Source of the DNA: Undaria pinnatifida
Taxonomy: Eukaryota > Sar > Phaeophyceae > Laminariales > Alariaceae
DNA: 64,000 bases
Direction of reading: 5' to 3'
Assembly (NCBI GenBank): GCA_012845835.1
Contig: JABAKD010000013.1
Span: 3,395,128-3,459,127, forward strand
In this document: in pieces, positions 11,031-22,500 of the stretch
How positions within the stretch are numbered: the first letter of the stretch is position 1
Layout: the number at the start of each line of letters is the position of its first letter
Program-made: the position numbers and the translations under genes
Notes under the pieces: generated by a model
Databases searched by the model: none
What the model saw: only the letters and a program-made list of their open reading frames with translations
Told to the model about the DNA's origin: nothing

Positions 11031-11123
11031 AATTGCGTGCCGCCAGTCTCTTGGTGCCCTTTAAGTCCTACATTGATTCAGTGGTATAACCTCCACACAT
11101 AAAAAATGGGCGGCCGCGGTGTA

Positions 11124-11205
11124 TCACGCAGCTTGCAAAGATGAGCTTATTTATGTAGACTATATCGACCCTAAATTCGTCGAGCTTACAGCTAGCTGAC
11201 GTGTT
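11124..11205 (+). repeat. Inverted-repeat element core, partial copy
   Basis: Contains cacgcagcttgcaaagatgag, then tatcgaccctaaattcgtcga and cagctagctgacg, the same core as at 17923-18325. It carries a short insertion after the first block. Confidence 0.65.
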
Positions 11206-13173
11206 GTCCGGATAATGTTTTTTTTTTATACACCACCTTCCTCTGCCACCTCTTCTCTATCCCCCTTTTCCCATCCTGCCGACGGTTCAGTACCGTATAC
11301 TACCACCAAGAATGAAAAAGCACACCCCGATGATAGCTTTGTGACCTTTGAAAATATCACCATCGAGGGTGCTTTTCGTCTGGGGGGGCGTGGTACATCT
11401 AGCGTGCCCCCGGTGACAAGCACCATGGACGGGAGATCCCACACAGCCGGGGGGTGTGATAACGAGGAGGTATGATAACGGGGGACGTCGGTTGCTAACG
11501 AGTGCGAACATATCCGAGGCCAGATGACAGAGGGGGTGTGATACAACAAGGGCGTGGGCTATAGCAGTAGTCTATACCTGGTAGACTATACAACAACGGT
11601 CGGAAAACAAAACAAAAATATATACCCCCGGGAGTGTGTGTTTTTGTGGGAGGGTGTGCTATCATATCCGTGTTATACGATAATGTCTGCTCCACAAACA
11701 CCAGCAGCTATTTTCCTTGATTGATTGGCGGGATCTCCTTGTTACCATCCTACAGCTGCACAGCACTAACTACTACGTTGTATTGTGAGCGCCTAAGCGC
11801 GAACCGTAGTAATCGAGTGGCATATATATTGCAACACGTGATGTGCTGCGGTTCTAAGATTGCAAGGAGCTCTGTGCCCGAGTTTGTTCGTTTAACCTCC
11901 CACAATGCTACCCCGATTATGTGCCCTTCTTCCTTGGGGAGGAAGGAGGTTCCTGCGCCCATATAGAAAACAAATTACTTGAACAATTAATAGGGAGAGG
12001 GACCGGTTTTTGCAGTGTTTCAAAAATAAGTGATCAGAAATAATATGCGACCCCTATTTCGTACCAGGTGAACCTTTTTACTCCATAAAAAAAAAAAAAA
12101 CTAACTGGGGAAACAAATCATAGTACACGAAGCTCTTGCAAAGACGAGTATCGACCCTAGCTCTTGCGAAGATGAGTATCGACCCTAATTTTATCGAGCT
12201 CACAGCTGAAGTCGTAGAATAACTTTATGAAATCATATGATCCGCGGAACGAATACACTACATACCATACAAACTTATTTTACGTGCGTTTCCACTCTCT
12301 CCACCCTCCTCCACCGGTAAAAAATAACACTGCTGTAAAAAATAATACACCACCGCCAAAAACATCAACAGAAAATAATAACCACATCATCATTCGTTTC
12401 GAAAAAAATGCGAGCCGTGGTATTCGTAGTACGAGCATAATAACCTGCAATCATCGACGGCTCCTCCCGTATACCTTGTGCTGGACGGCACGATCTACGT
12501 GCTGAAGAAGTACTTGGCGCCTCCCGACCCCACCCCTACTTTCTTGGCCTGCCTGCGCATGCATACAGAGCTTTCATCTCATCATCCTCCTTCCTCTCCC
12601 CAAGGGCAGAAAAACGATGGCAAAAAATCGTTCCGTGCAGAAAAGACAAAGTTTCAAAAGTTGCAGTTGGGGAGAGTTTGCTCGGTTCAACTTGATTCTT
12701 GGCCAATCAGCATGCGCGAAACTCGTGTTTCATGTTTTCCCGGCATCCCGGTTTCATGTTATTCCGACTCATTTTTTAGCTCATACAGTGGGGGTCTCCC
12801 AATAGTACCGGTGTAAAATTGCCTATTTCCTATATAATGCCGGTTGAATCGCTTGGCACGACTTTGTAAAATTCACCACATTTATACTGTATCACTGCCT
12901 ATATTCCCCAACCACAATAGTGCCTGTGTCTGTTATAATGCCGGTAAAATTGGTTGGCAAGTACCGGCACAATAAGAAAGACCACTTGCACCTACTTCTT
13001 CCCGCGATCTTTTTTTGCTCATCCTTCACACACTGATCGACACATATACAGGCACCGTGCATATCAAAGCCGAGTGCACAGCAGCGCGATCGCCATACAG
13101 CAGCAGCAGCGGGATTAGAGCAAGAGAGGGTACCGAACAGCTTCGGATCGCCGCAGAATCTCGCGAAAAAAAC
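11206..13173. other. No supported gene; repeats and possible 5' flank of the plastid gene
   Basis: A partial inverted-repeat core with an internal tandem duplication lies at 12130-12215. A copy of the CCGGCACTATA family lies at about 12783-12990. The last 150 bp before 13174 may be the promoter and leader of the plastid protein gene. No other coding signal was found. Confidence 0.45.
12783..12990. mobile_element. CCGGCACTATA-family element, diverged copy
   Basis: The left end acagtgggggtctcccaata followed by gtaccggt, and the inverted right end (accggcacaataagaaagacc), resemble the perfect terminal repeats of the 192-bp element at 21961-22152. The interior contains the family's gccggtaaaattggttggca. 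Confidence 0.5.
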
Positions 13174-13500
13174 ATGATGAAGCTCTCCCTGCTCGCGTCC
13201 GTAGCGGCCCTCCTCGTGCAAGACGCGCACGGCTTCGCTGGCAGCGCCATGGGGCGCACGTTCTCGAGGCAACATGTCGTTGTCGCAACACGCGCAACAC
13301 AGCTGCCCGCCCAGCGCGGACTGAGGATGTCTGTCGGGGACAACGTAAAGGACGCTGTAAAGGATGCTATGGGGGAGGTTGGTGCCGATGCGTCGGGAGG
13401 CTACGTGAAGAAGCTCAAGAACTGGTGGGCAGAGAAGATCCCGGCAGCGGATGGACTCAGCCACGCGTCTTCAATCTCTGAGGAGTCCAAGCCGATCCAG
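13174..13500 (+). CDS. DoxX-like plastid protein, exon 1 (presequence)
   Basis: 109 codons from ATG at 13174. Of the two adjacent ATG codons the first is taken. It encodes the signal peptide, the transit peptide (HGFAGSAMGRTF, then Arg/Ala/Gln-rich) and a hydrophilic linker ending SKPIQ. It is GC-richer than the flanking repeats, with codon use like exon 2. The exon ends exactly at a codon boundary before GTGAGAAGG. Confidence 0.75.
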
Positions 13501-16500
13501 GTGAGAAGGGTGCATAGACTATAATAGGTGTGTGCGCTGCTTGCTGTCACGGCGCTGCGTCGTGGATTGCCTTGTTGTGCACACGACACAGCAGCAGATG
13601 CTCTGGTCGTGGTGAACCTTTCTTGGCTGCTGGCACAAGAAGTCGCCGCCGCATGCTTGCTTGCGATGATTTCGCACTGCTCTTCTTGGCTCCTGCTCGT
13701 CGTGCTGTGGGCAGTCTTTGTGCAAGCCTGTTGTGCAACTCAATACCTGATATGAAATTTAGAAGAGTTTTTTTTCGAGCGCGAAGCAGGGGTAGCAGCA
13801 GCAGCAGCTGCTACTCCTGGGCGTGTGTATGTCATACATGTGCACGCGCAGCATGTTGTGCCAGCAGTAAATCTAGGCATATAGCAAAGATCTTCGACCT
13901 TCTACTGCTCTATATACGAATACACGTCAAGAGTCTACAACGTGTTAGATGCGTGGGTGCGCAGACGCCAGCGGGGGTGCCTGTGTTGCTATCGTTGTTG
14001 CCGTGGTTGATGAGGTTCCTATATACGTACCTGGTACAGCGATGCCCAGTTTTCCCTCGAGCAGGCAGACAGACAGCAAGCGCCTCGTTCTACGTAGACC
14101 CCGGTTTGGATTGGTGCTGAAATCTAGAAAAAAAAAAAAAAAAAAAGGGAAACACGAGGCAAAACGTCGACGAATCGAAACCGGGCACAGCAGCAGCGTG
14201 ACCAGCGTGAAGCGAGGGACACCGATAAGCAGTGAGGGCTCTCTCCCTATCGTCGCGTTGGTGGTTGGTGATGGTGTGCTATAAGCGCTTCATGTTTTCT
14301 TCATGCTAACGTGCCCTCGAGGAAAAAAAACTGCCGACTGGCTCTTCTGGCACAGATACCTGGCACGTATTTTTCGTATGTGTGTTCCGTGCAACGCATG
14401 CAACCAGCATGCAACATGCAAACAAAGCTCGTTTTATCATTCATTGCGAATTGCAGCAGAAGCAGCCTCAACAGCAACAACAACAGCAGCAGTCGTTGGC
14501 ACAGAACTTGTCCTAGTCGAGAAAGGCGGCGAACACAAACTGCTATTAATAGCAATAGAATAATCGCCTATCAGATGTGAAGCTGCTGTGTGCTGTCTGG
14601 CTGTTGGTTGCCGCCATTGACTTCAACATGCATAATACCATACGTACGAGCAGAGAGAGGGAGGCGAATCGATCTCCAACTCACAACAACTTGCCCGCGG
14701 GCGGGGTTTGGTCGCGCGTGTACGGCGTACCGCAACATGATAAGACGAATTGATCCTAAATTGCCTATTCTGCACGCGACGGACTTATTTGCATTTAGTA
14801 TGATGAGGATGACACCGGTGGGTGATCGGCTTTCAGTCTGGTGGAAACGAATAAAGCTACATCTCTACGAAGGAACGAAAGTGAGTACTCTCCGAAGACC
14901 TGCTCAATTGGCAGACCTGCAGGGGGCACTCTGTGTCCCTACCTATTAATTTCACACTGTGTTAGTAATTTTAGAGTGTGTCTTGTACTACTATTTATTT
15001 ATTGTTATTCATACTTCGAGGTATAGTCTAGTCTAGACAGCTGAAAACTAAAAACACTAGTTCCGACGTTCAAGTGAAAAAGCAGCACACATCCGTGCAT
15101 TTCACATCGTGAAGAGCGTTTTTATCTGGTTTTTATAAAAAAATTGATAAACGTCAGCTATGAGTACAACCGATTGAATGATTGAAGCTCAGCTTTGCAA
15201 GCTGCGTGGTACATTAGATCTGGGTTTCATTTATTGTTATGTATTTTATTGTGGTGTTTGTAGAGCGTCTTGTGTTTTAAGGTTTTCCTCGTTCTTGATG
15301 AAAAAAGTTGTTTCTCGCTGTTTCGCCGGGTCCTCGGGTTCCTCCGAGGTTCCTCTCAGAATTTGGTGTGGAGACCCCGTGTTATCAAAAACTCAAAGTG
15401 TATGTAATGCATTCTACTGCTGCTGTACCACCGAATCAAGATCAAAAAATGTTGTTACCCATGCATGGGTATACGATTTTTGAGGTGGTCCACCCATTAA
15501 TAGCACCAGGAAATCTTAAACGGTCTGCGACAGCAGTGCTCGGAGCGTAGTCGCGTTGGGGTTGGACTGGACGCGCTCTCTATCAATTTTTCAAGCATCC
15601 AAGCGTACTTACTTGAAGGGCACACGAAACACTCGAATCGTGTCTTTTTCGGGCAGGGGGGGCGGGGGGGGGGGGGTTGCTCATCCCATATTTTACCGCT
15701 GTTTATTTGTCCTTCTCCCTCCCTATAGACGTAGTAACTCAGACGCGGGGTCACTAGACAGGCACGCGCCTTCTTTTTGATCGCGATAATAATTTCAGCG
15801 GTCTCTTCCCTCGTAGACTCGCGTCGAGTTGTGCTTGCCCACGCGCGGCTTTCACATTTAAAAATCCACTTTAATTCCAAGTACTTTGTCCCCCAAAACG
15901 TGTACGGTACCAGGTGTACACTGGTGTTGCTGTGCAGTTCGAAAGGGGTTACCAGGTACTATTAACAGAAGTGCTCTCGGCAGCTGGTTGTGTCTGTCTA
16001 GAAAATGAAAATCTTCGTATTGAGCCCTGACTCAAAACCTTAGTAGTACCTGGCAGTGTTGGAGGTTAACCACTAGACAACCGGGGCGCGTTTGAGGTAC
16101 TTGGAGTTTAGTTTTTCATGGCATATTTTGTGTGCCACGACTGTTGAAGCCACCTCGACGCGCACCCAGTGGCCATGCGTTGTGATACCCTCTAGTGTTG
16201 AGGAATTAGAGGGGTAATAGTCCATTTGACCACTTGCAAAAGGTTAACCAATAGCTTACCCAAACTAAGCCTTATAACACTCTCCCCCCCTGAAACGGTG
16301 GGGTAGCATGTCGGCCAGATATACGGGCGGACCTATCAATTATCCAAGCCGTTTCATTTCCTGGGTATACCGGGGAGAGTATCTTTCACATTCGACATGG
16401 ATGGTGAAAAGTCTGAAAAAGTTTATCATTGTGGATGGTGGGATTTGATCCCACGACCCAAAAAGCCCATGGTCTGTCGACGACGCCACTTGTTAAGGAA

Positions 16501-19500
16501 TCAGTGGGGGTATTAGTCCGTTTCACCACTTGCAAAAGGTTAACCAATAGCTTACCTTACCTTACCCAAAATAACCCTCATAACACTAGTGCGTGGTTAT
16601 ATATCCCTCTGGTGTGTGATTGCAGGTGCGTGTGTGTTGCACACCATGGTTCGTTGCTATCAAGAACACTCTTACTGCGCCTGCCAAAGCAAGAATCCCG
16701 GTTTGATCGTGGATTGCAGCAATCGATAACCACAGACAAGGAGGCAAAAGCCGACGTGCTGATCGTTATGGCTATACGATATTTTATGACCTCGAACAAT
16801 CGGGACCAAAAATCTGCTTCGTACCGACTGCTGTTGTACGATAATGAAACACCAGGCGCACCCCCGGTATTCTCGCTCTGCGTTATTTTTTGTAGCACCT
16901 GGTACGATACTTTTTTTTTTTCCTTCTTCTTTTTCGCACGCTTCTACTTTCCAGCTTCTGGACAAGCCGTGGTCACAGGTGTCGTCCCTTCTCCCCCCTG
17001 GTTCTTGCCTTTGTTATAAGGCTTAGTTTGGGTAAGCTGTTGGTTAACCTATGCAAGTGGTCAAACGGACTAATACCCCACTAATTCCTTAACAAATGGC
17101 GTCGTCGACAGACCATGGGTTTTTGGGTCGTGGGTTCGATCCCCACCATCCACAACAATAAACTTTTCAGATTTTCCCATGTCGAACTTGAAAAATACTC
17201 TCCCTGATATCCCCAGGAAATGAAACGGCTTGAATATTGACAGAGGTCCGCCGTATATCCGGCCGACCTGCTATCCCGCCGTTTCAGGGGGGGAGAGTGT
17301 TATAAGGCTTAGTTTGGGTAAGCTGTTGGTTAACCTGTGCAAGTGGTCAAACGGACTAATACCCCACTAATTCCTTAACACCTTCAATTTTTTATCGCCC
17401 ATAGGATTCAGCAATCCCGCTGCTGGTCGATTCTTCATCGAGTGTTGCTACCTCACGCTCTCGCGTTTTCCGCAAGTCATTTTGTGCACAATACTGCGAA
17501 GGGCTGGGTACTGGCGCCATACTATAGTACGCATATTCTGGCTGGGAGCACCAACCACGCATGAGTGTAAATTGAAGCTTGCACTGCTGCACCAGGTACC
17601 TGGTACTAACTTGCGTGCGTCCCACAAAACGTTATATCCTATACAACGGGAAAAAAAAAAAAATGTCAATATTAGATATGGAGGGAGAGCCGGGGAGTTG
17701 CCCGCGATGGACGACTTGTTGTCTTCCGCCACTGTACAGCCCCAAAACCCTTCCCGATACTATTTCCAAGTAGTTTTGTCCCCAACAACGGGCTTCCGGT
17801 TGTGACGCCGCTAACCCATTTACAGCCCCAAAACCCCCTCCCTTCCTGTACTACTATTCTATAGTACTGCCATGTAATTTGTCGCAAGAAACGGATTTTC
17901 AACTTTTTTTTTAAATTCAAAATGTCTGCTGTGAGTACGACCGATTGAATGGTTGAAACTCAACTTTGCGAGCTGCGTGGTTCATCCATGTTTCGTTCAT
18001 GATATGGTGTTTTGTTAATGAAACATACGACTGCTGTACAGGCGTTACAATCCCCATACAAGTAGACCGCTTTTTCGCCCGGATGGTGACTGGACGCTAA
18101 TGTAAATCGCCCAAAACGATTATTATGCAAAATCGTCCTGTTGACCGTGACATGCAGAGGAGTCACCGACCTAGATCTTTCATTAGGATCAAACATACAA
18201 CACGCGCGGACGACCTTCCGTCAATTTTGTGCAACTAATAGCTATATATTAGCGAAACATAGATGCACCACGCAGCTTGCAAAGTCGAGTTTTAATCATT
18301 CAATCGGCCGTACTCACAGCTGACGTTTTTCAATTTTATAAAAACAATCAAAACAAATCGCCTCCGGCGGGGCCCCCCTCACCAATCGGGAGGGGGAAGC
18401 GGGAGGGGGGGGGGGGGGGGGTGCTCTGGCGGGCGACGAGACCCCGTCGCGACCTTTTAGAACCGCCGCACTGAATTTGCAACTCCCGCGCTTTTAGTTG
18501 TTCTCAGGGTTTTGGTGTGTCATCGGTGTGAAAATGCGTTACCGAACCAACCCCAACAGGCCACACCTCCGGTTTTGATTGGTCAACCTTGTACCCTGAT
18601 CTCTCTCACCCGGACCTGATCCCAGTTTTTGATTGGTCAACCTTGTACCCTGATCTCTCTCACCCGGACCTGATCCCAGTTTTTGATTGGTCAACCTTGT
18701 GCCCTGATCTCTCTCACCCGGACCTGATCCCAGTTTTTGATTGGTCAACCTTGTACCCTGATCTCTCTCACCCAGACCTGACCCCAGTTGGCTCCCTGAT
18801 CACACCTATCAATAGAGTCTAGTGCTGTAGAAATGCAATCAATCCTCCGCAGGAGCCGCCGGAGGTCGTGAGCCCGTAGTAGACTCGAGCCGTAATGGGG
18901 TGCGCTGCAATTAAACTTATACGTTTTCTTCTTGCATAATGGATGAATTGCCGTCAGCCGCGCCCCTGGCGGCCGCCAATACACCCATTCCATGGTAGTG
19001 GGTCGACGAGCGAATGGCGAAGGGTAGAGAAGGGGGGGGGGGAACCGTCCCACCCGGCGATAAAATCACCAACATTTCAATCCGCGCCGTGTACGGTAGG
19101 GTGGGGAGGGGGGAGCTTGCTGTATGTTCGACGATGGTAATAGAGCCAAAGGTTATGCCAGAAACCGGCACGTACGTCGTGTGGATGCCATAGGTCCTCC
19201 GACCAACACGCCTAGTTTAGGGAAAAGATCGACACCCTCTCCATTAGTGTGAGGAAGTAGACTAAAAATGTTCCACAACAAATGCTACTCAAGCTGTTTC
19301 CTTTTGAACTCGTTTTTCCACCACTTTCTCCTCCACTAAACCTGACATTTTTCCCAGATTATGTCAGGAATCCCGATGAGGTACCCAATATCCAATGCGA
19401 CTTTTTCGGTATTGGAGTGACTTGCAATAATCCTATACATTGCTCTCATCTTTTTTTTTTTGGTGGTTGAGTTTTACAGGTTCTTGAACGTGAGAAAACC

Positions 19501-22500
19501 CCCTTTTTTCTCTCTTTTTCTGTGGGAAAGACGGTGAGAATCGAACCAGCGACCTCACTGTTCATAATCTCACGTCCTTCCGTCGACGCCATTGTGAGGA
19601 AATAGACTAAAAAATGTTGCACAACAAATGCTACTCGAGTTGTTTCCTTCTGAACTCGTTTTTCCACCACGCTATGAATCTTGTTCGGCGCATTGGCGGC
19701 CTACTGGGTCGTGTTGATGCCAGTGACCCCGGTCTCGTGATCGGGAATGAAAAATGTGGCATTGTTCGAGTACAGGCATGTATGTACAGTATGCACCTCG
19801 TCCTAGTTAGGTAGAATGGAACGGTGTTCCAGCGCGGCAGCGTGAGGCAATACATGCAGAAGTACAGGATACTAACAAATAAGACACACGAGCGCTGACC
19901 CAGGACGGGCTTGTTAACTGGGGAGAGGGTACGTTCTATGAACACATCGATACATCAATACACTACCGTATGAATAACTTCTTTCAAGAGTATTTTTCTC
20001 CCGGGTTTCTTGTTTTCCTTGAAATCTCTGGCTGGCTGGCGTTCTTACTACCGTGGCCACCCCGATTTAACGCCTTCACTACTGGAAACCCTTTTTTTTA
20101 CAGATTTGCTTGAAGTTTGTATAGGGAGGGATTTGCGGGGTTCTGAAGTAGTTAAGAGCACACCCCGTAGCAGCCGAAACAGGCGCTCTTACCTACACAT
20201 TGCTCTTACCCGTACTTTCGGAAATAAACGGCTTTTAGTATGTGGCGGGAAATGTCCGATCTGACCGCTCATGACACATTTTTTTCAACGGGAAACATTT
20301 TTAGGGACAAATTTACTTGAAATCAGTACAGGAGGAATTTTGGGGTCGCTTAAAAGGGGTTACTTCCCGCGTTCCTTTTTCTTGTGGTTGCTCCACTCCG
20401 TCAAACTATGTCAGCTGTGAGTTCTATCAAAGTTAATGGTCGATGCTCATGTTTTGCAAGCGGTGTGTTGTTCCGGCCGCGTGTTTTGGCAGACGTACCC
20501 GGTATTGCTCACTCGACTAGTTGTACCGTGGTTTTTATTGTTACGTGTCCCGTGCTGTTTTTACAATGCGCATGATTTTTCGTCTTCCTTGTCGACGTGG
20601 GCCGTCTTTGGTACGGTGCTAGTAGTCTAATAGCATTTTGAGATGTAACAATAGCTCGTGGAACACGGCGTTTTCGCTTCCTGTGTGTGTTTTTAGAGAG
20701 AAAAGAAGGAGTCGAACCGTTAATTACCAGCAGTGATTACGCTGGGAAGCTGTAAGCATAGACTAAGGGAAGGGATTTGTTTGCGTATCGAATCGTCGAC
20801 CTATCAACAAGTTTTGTTTTCTTCGATTCTTTCTTTCATTACTGAATTTGTATGTAGAAATTCCTCTGGTTTTGTGAACGAAAGGCAGGACGAAAAATCT
20901 AGGCTATTGTCCTCGTCCATCCGTATGATTTGGAACTCATCGAACATTGGGACCCTTTCACCACGGCAAAATGATATCATATCCTAGTTCCAATGCCAAC
21001 AAGGTACAGGCAGTTAGTTCCCCTTTGCTGCTGCATACGGCAAAAACGACCGAACTCCACTTTTCAAGGAAATTATATCCAGAACATGGGTGCAGTAGTC
21101 CCAAAGGTGTTTTAAACAGACGCTGTCGTCGACGCAATCCGCGTTGCCGTTCGACTAAGGGGGACTTGAGGAACAAACGCTTCACGTTGCGTCACATGTC
21201 AGTTTGGAGTGTTGTTTTGTTTTTTTTTCAACAGGATGTGTGGGACACATACATGTGTATGCCGCCCGAACAGAATGGCGATTGCAACGTTATTCATACA
21301 CGTAACGTTCTTGGTGTTGTTGTTTCTTTCCTTGCGGGGGTTTTCGTGCAAGCAGTCCATTGACGCTTTTCAAGCACGCCATGCTCCTGTGCTAAATCTA
21401 AAACGCGAACCCGCTCAGAAAACGAAAGCATGCGTGGTTCCAGTGTTTTTGTTGTTACTTCATCGCATGTAACGGATACTGACACGCCCCGGGCCCGCTC
21501 CTCAAGCCTGGGAATTGCTCGTAGAAGGAAAACAGCTGCCGATGAATGTCGAAGTACCTGAAGGTTGTACCACCGCCCGCAATTAAAACGGCCGATGGCC
21601 CCAGAGAATCTCCGGTGGGGATACCAAAAACAGCATAAAAATTAACAGAAAAAGTCAGGGTCCTTCACGGGTCGTGAATGAATCACCGACCCGCGGATCA
21701 TGTCAGGAAGTGCTTAATATATCACGGGACGGGTCAGGATGTTTCCAAATTCTCGCGGGTCGGGACGGGTTACCCTGACTCGACCTGGCCCCTGAAAAGC
21801 CCCGGAAAAATGAATTTATGAGATTGAGTACGGAACACATCGGCATTTTTGTCGTATCAGAAACATGAACCCGGATATCATGCGCGCGCTCCCCTTCCCC
21901 TTCCCCTTTTTGAGCGGCGTTTCTCCCCAAAAGCAGCAGTACCAGCAGCGGCCTTGAGTGGTAGTACAGTAGGTGGCCCTATATAGTGCGGGTATGTGTC
22001 ACGAAAAATTACCCGCACTATACCGGGCACCCGCACTATATAAAAACCGGTCACTATAGAGGGATCTATATTGTGCCAAACGATTTCACCCGCACAATAG
22101 CGGACACCCGCACTATATGACCCGCACTATATAGGGCCACCTACTGTACTACGCGAATCCTAATGGAGGCGTTTTACGTGCCTCGTGACTCCCTCCCTCC
22201 TCTCCCACTACTGTACTATATTACTCGAAAAAGTTCAGGTTTCCTGCACTACTTTTGTTTCGCTTTCCAAGAGGTTGTTGTTGGTGGAGGCCAAGGGCGA
22301 CAGCTGCTCAAGCCGCCGTTTGCCTTTTAAATGTTTTCAAATACGTCAGCTGTGAGCCCAATCGTTTCAAGGGTCGATACTCGTCTTTGCAAGCTGCGCG
22401 TTGTTACTCCGGTCGCGCGCGTTTTTTTTTGTTCCCCCGTTGCTTTGTGCATGTCGCATAGATCCGAGGCCGCTGATGGAGGTTGGTGATGGAGGTTGGT

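Noticed and set aside
13530-14120. 196-codon plus-strand frame inside the DoxX-like intron
   Set aside because: No recognisable domain and low-complexity Cys/Arg/Ser content; it begins right after the exon 1 donor.
17100-17160. tRNA gene
   Set aside because: Only the T-arm and B-box part is present; no acceptor or anticodon arms. It belongs to the TRIM interior.
18577-18792. CRISPR-like array
   Set aside because: The 54-bp units are contiguous with no variable spacers, in a eukaryotic genome: a minisatellite.
19530-19590. tRNA gene on the minus strand
   Set aside because: Same reason: a B-box-like stretch next to the TRIM primer-binding site, without a cloverleaf.
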